A stretch of 64,000 bases of DNA from NCBI GenBank assembly GCA_002344135.1, contig DDTO01000002.1:422794-486793 (forward strand), written 5' to 3'. The translations under genes were made by a program, and so were the position numbers. Every line of letters begins with the position of its first letter. The stretch's first letter is position 1. Source of the DNA: Chthonomonas sp. UBA2362 (GTDB lineage: Bacteria > Armatimonadota > Fimbriimonadia > Fimbriimonadales > Fimbriimonadaceae). Below, piece after piece: positions 1 through 7,587 of this stretch. The notes beneath the pieces are model-generated. The model did no database searches, was not told the DNA's origin, and saw nothing but the letters and a program-made list of their open reading frames with translations.

Positions 1-282
1 GCTCGTCGGCTTGCAGTACGCCTCGCACTGGATCAGGTTCGCTTCGACCCGGTCGGAAGCGTCGGCGGCATCCTTTTGAAAGTGAGCGACATCGGCTTCG
101 AAGCGGGCCTTTAAGTAGTCGGCGACCGCCAGCAGGAGGTCGTCGCGTCGGCGGTAATAGTAGTGCACGAGGGCGTGATTGACGCCGACCCGCGCCGCCA
201 CCGAGCGCGCATGAAGGGCTTCCAGCCCATCTTGGCCGAGAATCTCATAGGCGGCCTTGAGGATTTCCTCGCGTCGTTCCAT
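1..282 (-). CDS. TetR-family transcriptional regulator (partial)
   Basis: The gene runs off the left edge, so only about 94 N-terminal residues are visible. The start reads MERREEILKAAYEILGQDG, followed by an HTH of the form HARSVAARVGVNHALVHYYY and then RRRDDLLLAVADYL. This is the usual TetR N-terminal DNA-binding domain. The ligand-binding C-terminal half lies outside the window, so the regulated gene and ligand cannot be inferred. It lies 38 bases downstream of the DinB-like gene on the same strand and may be its co-transcribed regulator. A TATTAT hexamer lies upstream in the gap, so it may also have its own promoter. Confidence 0.85.
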   Translation of the reverse strand, partial: MERREEILKAAYEILGQDGLEALHARSVAARVGVNHALVHYYYRRRDDLLLAVADYLKARFEADVAHFQKDAADASDRVEANLIQCEAYCKPTS

Positions 283-320
283 GGCCGATTCTGGCCTTAA
301 CCAAGTGGATAATACAACCC

Positions 321-809
321 CTATTCGGGAAATCGAGGATCCAGCCGGAGCATCCAAATCTGACCTGTGTGATAGCCGGCGTGCTGGGCCAGGCGGGTCA
401 GTCCCTCCCGGCCCGAAACCATGTCACCGATCGGGCTGGTGAGGGGCATCGCGAGTTGGTCTGGTGTCGGCAGGTCGTAGATCGGGCCGATCTCGGCGGC
501 GGTCCGATCGAGCGCTCGTCGAATGCCCTCGGGAGTGGCGTCTTCTTGACCGAAAGGAGAATCGCCATCGCGAAGGAAGCCGTCGTGGACGGCCTGCTCG
601 AGGCGCCCCTCGAAGGAGTCTCCGTTCGGCTCCGCATTGGTGATCCGCGCAGCCCAATAGTGCTCGCAAGCGGCCACGTGATAGACGATCTCAGCGATCG
701 AATGGGCGCCTTTATGGGCCTTCCAAGACAGCTGGCTCGGCGAGAGGTCGTGGATTGCCTCGTCGAGGCGCTTTCGCGTGAATCGCCAAACGTCGCCGAG
801 TTCGCTCAT
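321..809 (-). CDS. DinB-family metal-binding protein
   Basis: This 162-residue protein has the four-helix DinB/YfiT pattern. It starts MSELGDVWRFTRKRLDEAI. A His in HSIAEIVYHVAACEHYW (about residues 36-52) and the late HAGYHTGQIW motif (about residues 143-152) match the usual three metal-ligand histidines. DinB-fold proteins include thiol-dependent transferases (bacillithiol or mycothiol type), but the substrate cannot be read from sequence. It begins 9 bases after the RseB-like gene on the same strand, so it may be the last or next-to-last gene of the sigma-factor operon. The neighbouring TetR gene downstream is another possible partner. Confidence 0.85.
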   Translation of the reverse strand: MSELGDVWRFTRKRLDEAIHDLSPSQLSWKAHKGAHSIAEIVYHVAACEHYWAARITNAEPNGDSFEGRLEQAVHDGFLRDGDSPFGQEDATPEGIRRALDRTAAEIGPIYDLPTPDQLAMPLTSPIGDMVSGREGLTRLAQHAGYHTGQIWMLRLDPRFPE

Positions 810-818
810 GCGAGCATT

Positions 819-1805
819 CTAGCGAATGGTGCGGGAGAGGCGTTCCAGTTCGCTCGCAGGGATGTCACCGACGAGAGCGAGGGTCCGCCCGTTGTCTTCC
901 CAAGAATAAACCTGTAGGTTGGAATCGCCGGCCAACCGTCGAAGCCGCTGGGGATCGATCGAGCCGGCTACATGGTACAGCGTCACTCGCCCCCGTTCGC
1001 CGGTGTAAGTCTGCATCATCGCTCGGGTCGAGCCCAACTCCAGCGGTCGCACCGACTCAAGGTGCAGGTCGTCCGAATCCGGGATGCGAACGGGCGGAAT
1101 GCCGAGGCGGCGCGACATGATCCGGATCTGGTCGTCGAGCGTGACCAGTCGAGCTCCCTTGCGGACGATTTCGAAGTCGTCCGGCGTGAATGTTGGCCGG
1201 TAGTTGATGCGCTTAAACTCGAAGTAGCCCATGCGAGAGCCGACAGGATCGAAGAGTTCACGCTTGAGGAGCATGCCGGTCTCGGCGTCGATCCAAAGCC
1301 GTTGCACGGGGTTGCCCTTTGGGTCCTCGAAGTGGGCCAACTGAGTTCGGCGAGCGGCGACTTCTCCACCTGGCTCGACTCGCAGCCGGAGGGTTCCGTC
1401 CACGATCTGGCGCAGGAGCACCCGCATCCGGGATTGAACCTCGTCGCGACGGGCCGGCAAGACCTGAATCTCGTTGGTGGCCGGGAAGAAGTGGCGACGT
1501 CGCTGGGCATTCTCGACGATGATCTGACCCGCATTCGGGCTATCCTGGGTGAACTCGGTGCGCTGCAATGGACCGTCCCGGAGGACGATCTCGGTATTGC
1601 GCTCACGGTCAGGGCCGAGGCGAATCTCGACGACCCGCAATCCGCTGAAGCGCAGGCGGTTTTGCGCTTCGATCATCTTCCGAAGGACCGGATAGCGCTC
1701 GAGTATCTGGGGCATTTGTGGCCCGCCGCCAGCCGGTCGGCGCGGCTGGGCGGCCCCGGAAAGGACGAGCGCGAGGATGAGCAAGACAGCGAGCGCGAAC
1801 CTCAT
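819..1805 (-). CDS. RseB/MucB-like periplasmic regulator of sigma factor
   Basis: A 328-residue exported protein. It begins MRFALAVLLILALVLSGAAQ, a clear signal peptide. The next part, about residues 35-230, resembles the LolA/RseB-type beta fold seen in MucB/RseB (RFSGLRVVEIR, then QIIVENAQRRRHFFP). The C-terminal part (TRAMMQTYTGERGRVTLY, ending LVGDIPASELERLSRTIR) resembles the small second domain of such regulators. The start at 1805 is supported by GGAGG just upstream and by a TGATG overlap with the anti-sigma gene. In proteobacteria RseB binds the periplasmic part of the anti-sigma factor and protects it from proteolysis. The gene order sigma, anti-sigma, RseB-like implies the same role here; that role is inferred from context. 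Confidence 0.75.
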   Translation of the reverse strand: MRFALAVLLILALVLSGAAQPRRPAGGGPQMPQILERYPVLRKMIEAQNRLRFSGLRVVEIRLGPDRERNTEIVLRDGPLQRTEFTQDSPNAGQIIVENAQRRRHFFPATNEIQVLPARRDEVQSRMRVLLRQIVDGTLRLRVEPGGEVAARRTQLAHFEDPKGNPVQRLWIDAETGMLLKRELFDPVGSRMGYFEFKRINYRPTFTPDDFEIVRKGARLVTLDDQIRIMSRRLGIPPVRIPDSDDLHLESVRPLELGSTRAMMQTYTGERGRVTLYHVAGSIDPQRLRRLAGDSNLQVYSWEDNGRTLALVGDIPASELERLSRTIR

Positions 1806-2350
1806 CACAAAGCCTCCAGGTCGAACTCGGTCCAGCGTGGCGACGCAGGTGTGCCGGCTCCGGCGGCATCCGGGGCCAAGCTCGCTACGCCGAGATCGAT
1901 GGCTCGAGCGGTGTCTTGATGTGCGGCGATCAGTTGCGCCTCGATGGAGTCCACCGGCTTCGGCGAAGGCAAGGGCGTTCGTGTTTGATAGACCCAGACC
2001 GCCGCGATGGCGGCTGCGCAGCCGCCGATGGCAGCTAGGTTCCAGCCCAAAGTCCAACGTCGCTTCGGTCGAATCGCTTGGAGCCGATCGTTCAGCGCAC
2101 TGCGCCATGCCATCGAGGGGACGTCGTCCTCGAGCCCGCGGACGAGAGCCGGAACGACGGAGTCGCGCAACCGAGCGTCGAGTCCGAGTCGCCATTCCGG
2201 GGAGGGCTCGACCGATTCGAGGTGGGCCAGACAGGCTCGCATGGCGTCGTGCTGAGCCAGGAGCAACGAGTCCAGCCGAGCCTCATCGGTCGGGCTCAGC
2301 GGCTCTTCGTTTTGAATTCTTCGGATCAGGTCCAACATTTCAAGTTCCAT
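1805..2350 (-). CDS. Anti-sigma factor, single-pass membrane protein
   Basis: 181 residues. The N-terminal cytoplasmic part (IRRIQNEEPLSPTDEARLDS) has the look of a zinc-less anti-sigma domain. A membrane helix follows at about residues 105-120 (AAIGGCAAAIAAVWVY), then a roughly 60-residue periplasmic tail. No HxxxCxxC zinc motif is visible. The gene overlaps the end of the ECF sigma gene by 11 bases if it starts at 2350. A second ATG at 2338 (MLDLIRR) follows the sigma stop as TGAAATG and is an equally good start. Its 3' end shares one base with the RseB-like gene. It probably holds the upstream sigma factor at the membrane. Confidence 0.75.
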   Translation of the reverse strand: MELEMLDLIRRIQNEEPLSPTDEARLDSLLLAQHDAMRACLAHLESVEPSPEWRLGLDARLRDSVVPALVRGLEDDVPSMAWRSALNDRLQAIRPKRRWTLGWNLAAIGGCAAAIAAVWVYQTRTPLPSPKPVDSIEAQLIAAHQDTARAIDLGVASLAPDAAGAGTPASPRWTEFDLEAL

Positions 2351-2972
2351 CCCAATAGCGCCGGATTTGGGTCTGTAGGTGAGCTCGTGCGAGGAAGAGC
2401 CGGCTCTTGACGGTGCCCACCGGGATGCCCACGGCGAGGGCGATCTCTTCGTATCCGAGGTCCTCTTTGTCGTGGAGCAGCAGCACGGTTCGCAGTTTAT
2501 CGCTCATGCTCGCGATGGCCTCCTCGACGACTCGGTAGAGTTCTTGGTCGAGCGCGATGTTCTCGGGATTCCAGCGACCATCGGCGATCTCGAGGCTTTC
2601 CCCTTCCTCGGCTGCCTGCTCGATGCGGGTCTCCGCGGGGGCTCGGTCCGACCGGCGCGTCCGGTCGATACATAAGTTGTAGGCGATCTTGAACAGCCAG
2701 GAGCGGAGGGAGCAGCGGCCGTCGAAGCGAGCGAAGCTTTGGTAAGCGCGGATGAAGACTTCCTGGGTGATGTCGAGAGCTTCCTCGCTGTTCTTGCACA
2801 TGCGCCGAACGAAGCCCAGGACCCGGGATTGGTAAGCGTCGACGACGCGGCCGAACGCGTCGTAGTCCTGACGGCGGCACTGCTCGACGAGTGCCTGTTC
2901 TGCCGCCGAATCGATGCGCAGATTTGATGCCAAACGATGTACCCCGCTCGCGCCGATCATGCTGAGGCGCAT
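2340..2972 (-). CDS. ECF-type RNA polymerase sigma factor (RpoE-like)
   Basis: 210 residues with region 2 (RVLGFVRRMCKNSEEALDIT then QEVFIRAYQSF and RSWLFKIAYNLCIDRTRR) and region 4 (LRTVLLLHDKEDLGYEEIA then VGIPVGTVKSRLFLARAHL). The spacing is typical of sigma-70 family group 4. It heads a minus-strand cluster with an anti-sigma factor and an RseB-like protein, so it is probably an envelope-stress sigma factor. The start may be at 2972 or at an internal Met a few codons later (2960). No convincing autoregulated promoter was recognised. Confidence 0.93.
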   Translation of the reverse strand: MRLSMIGASGVHRLASNLRIDSAAEQALVEQCRRQDYDAFGRVVDAYQSRVLGFVRRMCKNSEEALDITQEVFIRAYQSFARFDGRCSLRSWLFKIAYNLCIDRTRRSDRAPAETRIEQAAEEGESLEIADGRWNPENIALDQELYRVVEEAIASMSDKLRTVLLLHDKEDLGYEEIALAVGIPVGTVKSRLFLARAHLQTQIRRYWDGT

Positions 2973-3131
2973 AGACGCACGGCGTGCCCGATCGGTTCAG
3001 TGTACCGGTGCAAGGACCTGGGACCGACGATTAGTGCACAATTGGGCCCCTGGAACGAACTTTCCTCGAACCAGCGTACGTCAACGAGTCGATTCCAGAT
3101 TATTTCATGCGCGCTCACGCGCGCGAACCCA

Positions 3132-4046
3132 ATGCAGGAGGTTCCCAACATCAACCGCACACGCCGAGCGTTTACGCTCATCGAACTTTTGGTCGTCATC
3201 GCCATCATCGCGATTCTTGCGGCCATCCTTTTCCCTGTTTTCGCGCAAGCCAAAGAGGCCGCGAAGAAGACCCAGACGTTGAACAACTACAAGCAGGTCG
3301 CCACGTCCATGATCATGTACGCTGGCGACAACGACGATCTGTTTCCTCTAGCGAACGTCACCGCCGCCGGTGGCGCGATCCTCTGGAACAGCGCGATCTC
3401 GATCCCTCAGGGCTGGCGTCCGGGCACGTTCTCGACTGAGCCGCGCCTGAGCCAAGATGCGACCCACTGGTCGAACTCCATCCAGGCCTACTCGAAGAGC
3501 TACGAGATCTACGAAGGCGCCGGAATGCCCAAGTTCCGAGCCGCGATCGCGGACTACGGCACTCCAGTTCGCAAATGGGCGAACTCGGCGGTGACCTTCA
3601 ATGGCCTTCTCGAAGCGCAGGGCACTTCCGCCATCGCTCTTCCGAGCCGGCTTTCCTTGGTCTGGCAGGGCCAGGGGAAGGGCAACTACGAGGGCTTCGC
3701 GATCTCGAATCCGACCCTTCAGTGCCCGACGGCCAACTCGCCGTGCTCCTTTAACCCTGGCGGTCCCACGCAAAGCGGTGGCTCCTCCGGTAGCGCCTGG
3801 TTCGGGCTCTATAGCTCGGCTTGGGTCTATGGAAAGGGCATGCACTTCGTGGCGACCGACACTTCGGCGAAGTTCGTCAAGATGGGTGGCACCGCCAACG
3901 GCACCACCCAGAACCGAAGCGTGAACGATCCGTTCGCCGTCTACAACACGCAGGGCAACCCGATCTCGATCTGGAACTGCGCGCTCGGCAGCGCCCCGGC
4001 GTACTCGTGCTTCTTCCGCCCGGACTCGGAGTTCAACTACTTCTAA
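3132..4046 (+). CDS. DUF1559-type prepilin / pseudopilin, copy 1
   Basis: A type II/IV pilin-like protein with the prepilin signature FTLIELLVVIAIIAILAAIL and then FPVFAQAKEAAKKT, as in pseudopilins of Planctomycetes and Armatimonadota. A late GMHFVATDTSAKFVK segment matches the His-containing C-terminal motif region of that family. The start is uncertain. The ATG at 3132 lies upstream of a strong AGGAGG (3136-3141), which itself sits 8 bases before an in-frame ATC at 3150. A start at 3150 would give a short basic leader (NRTRR) like the other three copies. The residue before the cleavage site is Ala, not Gly. It is followed by a close paralogue at 4366. It is probably inserted in the inner membrane and processed by a prepilin peptidase. 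Confidence 0.9.
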   Translation: MQEVPNINRTRRAFTLIELLVVIAIIAILAAILFPVFAQAKEAAKKTQTLNNYKQVATSMIMYAGDNDDLFPLANVTAAGGAILWNSAISIPQGWRPGTFSTEPRLSQDATHWSNSIQAYSKSYEIYEGAGMPKFRAAIADYGTPVRKWANSAVTFNGLLEAQGTSAIALPSRLSLVWQGQGKGNYEGFAISNPTLQCPTANSPCSFNPGGPTQSGGSSGSAWFGLYSSAWVYGKGMHFVATDTSAKFVKMGGTANGTTQNRSVNDPFAVYNTQGNPISIWNCALGSAPAYSCFFRPDSEFNYF

Positions 4047-4056
4047 GCCCGGTGAC

Positions 4057-4082
4057 GGTCCGGGCCGACTTCGGCCCGGACC
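4057..4082 (+). terminator. Hairpin after prepilin copy 1
   Basis: A perfect inverted repeat, GGTCCGGGCC, six-base loop, GGCCCGGACC, starts 10 bases after the stop codon. No T-run follows, so it is either a weak terminator or an mRNA 3'-end stabiliser. Confidence 0.55.
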
Positions 4083-4163
4083 GACTTCTGTCGAAACCCA
4101 GCTTTCGCGCGACATCGCGCGTCGGTCCGTGGAATTTGCCGGGTCCTTCTTCATAAAATTCCA

Positions 4164-4192
4164 TTGACGCAAGGGCAAAAACGCCGTATAAT
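4164..4192 (+). promoter_or_regulatory. Sigma-70-type promoter of prepilin copy 2
   Basis: TTGACG (4164-4169), a 17-base spacer and TATAAT (4187-4192) form a near-consensus promoter. Transcription would begin near 4199 and leave a leader of about 165 bases before the prepilin. It is one of the best promoter matches in the window and suggests strong expression. Confidence 0.8.
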
Positions 4193-4365
4193 TGAGCGTA
4201 GGTTGTAGTCCGGTAGCAAAGTCGCGTCCGGTGCTTGGTTGGTCGAATTCAGCGGAACACTCCGCCCATCGTTCGAGTCAGACGAGTGTTGGCACGAAGG
4301 TTGCTTCCCGGATCGGTGTATCCGGCAACCTAACGGTACTCATAACTGGAGGTCTTTGTCTGACC

Positions 4366-5307
4366 ATGCGATTATCTAAGCGCGCGTTTACGCTCATCGA
4401 GCTGCTCGTTGTCATCGCGATCATCGCGATCCTCGCAGCCATTCTGTTCCCCGTCTTCGCCCAGGCCAAAGAAGCGGCCAAGAAGACCCAGACTCTCAAC
4501 AACTTCAAGCAGGACGCCACCGCCGCCATCATGTATGCTGGCGACAACGACGACCTGTTCCCGCAGTTCGCGAACATCGACAGCGCGACTGGCGCGTGGC
4601 GATGGAACTTCAACACTTCCATCCCGGCGGGCTGGCGCCCCAACGCATTCTCTGCCGAGCCGCGACTTTCCGAGGATGCGGTTCATTGGGGCAACTCGCT
4701 CCAGCCGTATGCGAAATCCTACGAAGTGTACGAGGCCGCCGGAATGCCGCGCGTTCGCCTCGCCATCACGGACTACGCCACCCCTGTCCGACCTTGGAAG
4801 AGCGCGTCGGTGACCTACAACGGTCTCCTCCACGCTCAGAGCACGTCCGCGATCGCACTGCCGAGCCGACTGACCATGTTCTATCAGGGTCGCGGCAAGG
4901 CCATCATCGAAGGGTTCGCTCTCTCCAATCCGGCGCTGAACTGCCCGACGGCCAACCAGCCGTGTGCGTTCAACCCGGGCGGTCCGACTCAGCCGGGCGG
5001 CGCCAGCGGTTCCGCTTGGTTCGGTCTGAACGACACCGCGTGGATCTATGGCCAGGGCATGCACTTCATCGCGACCGACACCTCCGCTAAGTTCCTGAAA
5101 CTCGGCGGCAGCCTCGGCCCGACGACTCTCAACCGAAGCGTCAACGACCCGTGGGCCGAATACACCCGCGCAGGTGTTGCAGCCTCTAACGGTACGACCT
5201 ATCCGAAGAGCGGTCTTCCCATTTCTCAGTGGGTGTGCACCATCGGCGGCGGCGCCCCGTACTACTCCTGCTTCTTCCGACCGGACAGCGAGTTCAACTA
5301 CTTCTAA
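4366..5307 (+). CDS. DUF1559-type prepilin / pseudopilin, copy 2
   Basis: 313 residues, clearly paralogous to copy 1 along its whole length: the prepilin helix FTLIELLVVIAIIAILAAIL, then FAQAKEAAKKTQTLNNFKQ, and the common ending FFRPDSEFNYF. The leader is MRLSKRA with Ala at the -1 cleavage position. The ATG at 4366 is 13 bases from its GGAGG (4348-4352). An in-frame CTG at 4360 has a better 7-base spacing, so the true start may be two codons earlier. The strong promoter at 4164 and the terminator at 5331 make it a single-gene transcript with a long leader. It differs from copy 1 by an insert near residue 285 (TRAGVAASNGTTYPKSG). Confidence 0.93.
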   Translation: MRLSKRAFTLIELLVVIAIIAILAAILFPVFAQAKEAAKKTQTLNNFKQDATAAIMYAGDNDDLFPQFANIDSATGAWRWNFNTSIPAGWRPNAFSAEPRLSEDAVHWGNSLQPYAKSYEVYEAAGMPRVRLAITDYATPVRPWKSASVTYNGLLHAQSTSAIALPSRLTMFYQGRGKAIIEGFALSNPALNCPTANQPCAFNPGGPTQPGGASGSAWFGLNDTAWIYGQGMHFIATDTSAKFLKLGGSLGPTTLNRSVNDPWAEYTRAGVAASNGTTYPKSGLPISQWVCTIGGGAPYYSCFFRPDSEFNYF

Positions 5308-5330
5308 GTCCGGCTTCGCTGGAAGCGATC

Positions 5331-5368
5331 GTTCGGCCCACGGCTTTCGCCGTGGGCCGAACCGTTTT
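5331..5368 (+). terminator. Intrinsic terminator after prepilin copy 2
   Basis: A perfect 14-bp stem, GTTCGGCCCACGGC with loop TTTC and the complementary arm, is followed by CGTTTT. It lies 24 bases after the prepilin stop and fits rho-independent termination. Confidence 0.8.
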
Positions 5369-5456
5369 GGGGGAAGGAGGGGACCGATGGGGACATGGGC
5401 GACGGAGACAATCGGTCCCCCGGGGTCCCCACCGTCCCCTTGTCAGGTGACAACAC

Positions 5457-5489
5457 ACGGGGGGCGCGGGCTTTGCCCGCGCCCCCCGT
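5457..5489. terminator. Large GC hairpin between convergent genes
   Basis: A perfect 15-bp stem (ACGGGGGGCGCGGGC, loop TTT) lies between prepilin copy 2 (plus) and the TlpA-like gene (minus). Neither side carries a clear T-run. A bidirectional terminator or transcription buffer is the simplest reading. Confidence 0.5.
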
Positions 5490-5508
5490 CTAAGCACAAG
5501 GCTTCGCT

Positions 5509-6594
5509 TTAGCCCTTCTTCGCAGCCTTCTTGAACATCTCCAGTCGGTCGCGAATCTCCTTCTTGGTCTCTTCGTCGATCTCACCACCCGAGACGAGAA
5601 GAGCAACCGCCCGCTCCTGAACCTCGATCGCCTTGCTGACCTCGCCGTTCTTGAAGTGGGCATAGGCCAAGGTGTCGAGGATCATCGGGTCCTGGTCCTT
5701 CGTCAGGTCGCAGGCCCGCTTGGCGATCTTGATCGCGATCTTGTAGTCGGGCTTCGTCTTGAATTTGTTCTCGTCGTCGACGAGGCCCCAGGCGATCTGG
5801 TTGAGCTGCATCGGCTGGTCCCAGTAGCGCTTCTCAGACAGCTTAAGGCCGTATTGAGCCGCCGCGGGGTCGCCCATGCTCGCCATGATGTCGAACTTGA
5901 ACGCGCCGAGCTGAGGCTCCATCGCCGGATTCTTGGCGAGGACCTTGTCGACGATTTCGAGGGCCTTCTTGTGATCGCCCTTTTGCATCGCCTGCACTGC
6001 CACGGCCAGTTCCGACTGCATCGCGTTGCGCGCGGCGTCCTCAGCAGCCTGCTTCTTAAGATCGTAGGAGCCCGCCACGATCTGCTCGAGCGGCTTGTCC
6101 ATCCCCATCGGATGACCGATCCACTGGATCTTCCCGTCCTTGACGATAAACGCCGCCGGAATGCCGTTTTGGCCCGCCGCCTTCATCCAGGTCTCGGCCA
6201 TCGCCGCTGCAGTGCCATCGAGGGCCACGCTGTAGTCCATCTTGTCGCCCATCTCGTCGACGAAGTCCTTCACGTGCTTGACGTTGGACGGGTCCTGCTC
6301 CCAAACGCTGATGCCGGCCACGGCAACCTTGCCCTGATACTTTTTGGCAAGTTCCGTGATGTGCGGAATCGAAGTTCGGCACGGACCACACCAAGTGGCC
6401 CAAAACTCGACGACGTAGACTCCTTTACTCAAGTCGGCGATCGGCTTTCCCTTGATCCACTGATCGACGCGAAGCGGCGGCGCGGTGTCACCCACCTTCA
6501 GGGTAACCGGCTGGGCAGTCGCCTGGCCGTATGCCGATAAGCCGGCCGTAACGAATAGCGCGGTCATTGCCGCGACTCGAATGATTGAATGCAT
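5509..6594 (-). CDS. TlpA/ResA-like thioredoxin with C-terminal TPR region
   Basis: 361 residues. A signal peptide (MHSIIRVAAMTALFVTAGLS) leads into a thioredoxin fold of the TlpA/AhpC-TSA type with the active site FWATWCGPCRTSIPHI (WCGPC at about residues 71-75). The second half, from about residue 190, is helical with TPR-like repeats (KGDHKKALEIVDKVLAKNP; LDTLAYAHFKNGEVSKAIEV). It is probably a periplasmic disulfide reductase with a protein-binding tail. The start is fixed by GGAGG 6 bases upstream. It lies 55 bases after the proteasome beta gene on the same strand but has its own ribosome-binding site; a link to the proteasome is not implied. Confidence 0.9.
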   Translation of the reverse strand: MHSIIRVAAMTALFVTAGLSAYGQATAQPVTLKVGDTAPPLRVDQWIKGKPIADLSKGVYVVEFWATWCGPCRTSIPHITELAKKYQGKVAVAGISVWEQDPSNVKHVKDFVDEMGDKMDYSVALDGTAAAMAETWMKAAGQNGIPAAFIVKDGKIQWIGHPMGMDKPLEQIVAGSYDLKKQAAEDAARNAMQSELAVAVQAMQKGDHKKALEIVDKVLAKNPAMEPQLGAFKFDIMASMGDPAAAQYGLKLSEKRYWDQPMQLNQIAWGLVDDENKFKTKPDYKIAIKIAKRACDLTKDQDPMILDTLAYAHFKNGEVSKAIEVQERAVALLVSGGEIDEETKKEIRDRLEMFKKAAKKG

Positions 6595-6649
6595 CGGAAA
6601 CCTCCTACGTACCGTTTGTACGATTCAATTGTGACGAATGTAGCCGCCT

Positions 6650-7408
6650 TTAGGCACCTGCGGTCAGGACTTGCCCCCGGGCCCGCTCTAGTTCTTCGGC
6701 CGGGACGTCGCTGACGCCGTCGGAACTCAAGACCTTGGCCGCCGGGAGGATCTTGCCGAAACCGCCGGTCGCCGAATCGAGGTCCGCAGCGATATCGAGC
6801 ATCCTCAGACCGTCGAGTAGGACGGAGTCCAGTTTGCGGAGCCCCCAGGGTCCCTGAGTGCGTGTGAGGTACTCGAAGATTCCCCGAATCCGCTCTGACC
6901 CCGATCCGGCGCAAGCGTAATCGGCGTTCTCGAATCGAGCCCCGGCGCCGTCGAAAAAGTAGACGTCGAATTGGCCGTTCTTGGGGTTTTTCGCTGCGAC
7001 GATCGGCAGAAAGACCCCGATGCCTTGGAGCGCCATGGCGAGGTTGGACGCCAGAGCCCGCGATATCTCCTGCAGCTTGCCCTCGAGCGACATTTCGTTA
7101 AGGTGCATCCGCTTGTAGTACTTGAGACTGTGCTTCAGCAGGCGACACACTTCGACCGACCGCGCGAACGAGCCGCTGATCGCCACGACCGTCGAGTCGT
7201 CGATCGCGATGATCTTCTCGGCCTGGTCGTACATCACCAGGTTGCCCATCGTCGCTCTGCGGTCGGCCAGGACGAGGACGCCGCCATCGTAACGAAGGGC
7301 GAGGACTGTCGTGCCGTGGGTCTCCATGGCATCCGCATGCCCCGAAGAAGCCACGCTGGTCGGGAATCCGACGAGGTCGAAAAACGAGCGGGGTTTGACC
7401 TCAATCAT
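6650..7408 (-). CDS. prcB: 20S proteasome beta subunit
   Basis: 252 residues. A propeptide of about 32 residues ends in METHG and is followed by TTVLALRYDGGVLVLADRRA, so Thr33 would be the catalytic N-terminal threonine after self-cleavage. The Asp in LADRRAT and the Lys in YDQAEKIIAID correspond to the other conserved active-site residues. It is a proteasome-type beta subunit, larger than HslV. Its start overlaps the end of the UBact gene by ATGA, so the two are translationally coupled. No alpha subunit and no Mpa/ARC-type ATPase gene lies next to it in this window; they must be elsewhere or absent. PrcB is the mycobacterial name used here by homology. Confidence 0.92.
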   Translation of the reverse strand: MIEVKPRSFFDLVGFPTSVASSGHADAMETHGTTVLALRYDGGVLVLADRRATMGNLVMYDQAEKIIAIDDSTVVAISGSFARSVEVCRLLKHSLKYYKRMHLNEMSLEGKLQEISRALASNLAMALQGIGVFLPIVAAKNPKNGQFDVYFFDGAGARFENADYACAGSGSERIRGIFEYLTRTQGPWGLRKLDSVLLDGLRMLDIAADLDSATGGFGKILPAAKVLSSDGVSDVPAEELERARGQVLTAGA

Positions 7409-7587
7409 TGTCCCGACCGCTGGCGATACTTCTTGGCCTGATCCGGGTCGACTTTCTTGAGCCGCTTCAACAGCTCGTTGGGTCCCGTCGGCTTCTTGAG
7501 GTCGGGCTTGTTCGGGCCACCATCGTCACCCAGCTTGCGCTCGGGCTCGGGGGCGTTCGGTCGAGTGGTTCGATCGGCTTGGATCAT
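7405..7587 (-). CDS. ubact: Pup-like protein modifier (UBact type)
   Basis: A 60-residue, charged, Gly/Pro-rich protein with no hydrophobic core. It ends KKVDPDQAKKYRQRSGQ. The C-terminal SGQ after a basic stretch, the small size and the position between a Dop/PafA-family enzyme and a proteasome beta subunit match UBact, the Pup relative described in several Gram-negative phyla including Armatimonadota. The C-terminal Gln would need deamidation to Glu before ligation if it works like mycobacterial Pup. The ATG overlaps the stop of the upstream enzyme gene, and its own stop overlaps the start of the beta subunit gene (ATGA both times). It is an intrinsically disordered tag for proteasomal targeting by family knowledge. 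Confidence 0.9.
   Translation of the reverse strand: MIQADRTTRPNAPEPERKLGDDGGPNKPDLKKPTGPNELLKRLKKVDPDQAKKYRQRSGQ

Noticed and set aside
5369..5456. An inverted repeat GGGGACCGAT / ATCGGTCCCC between the two hairpins as a separate mobile element
   Set aside because: A single short imperfect arrangement with no second copy in the window; not enough to support an element.
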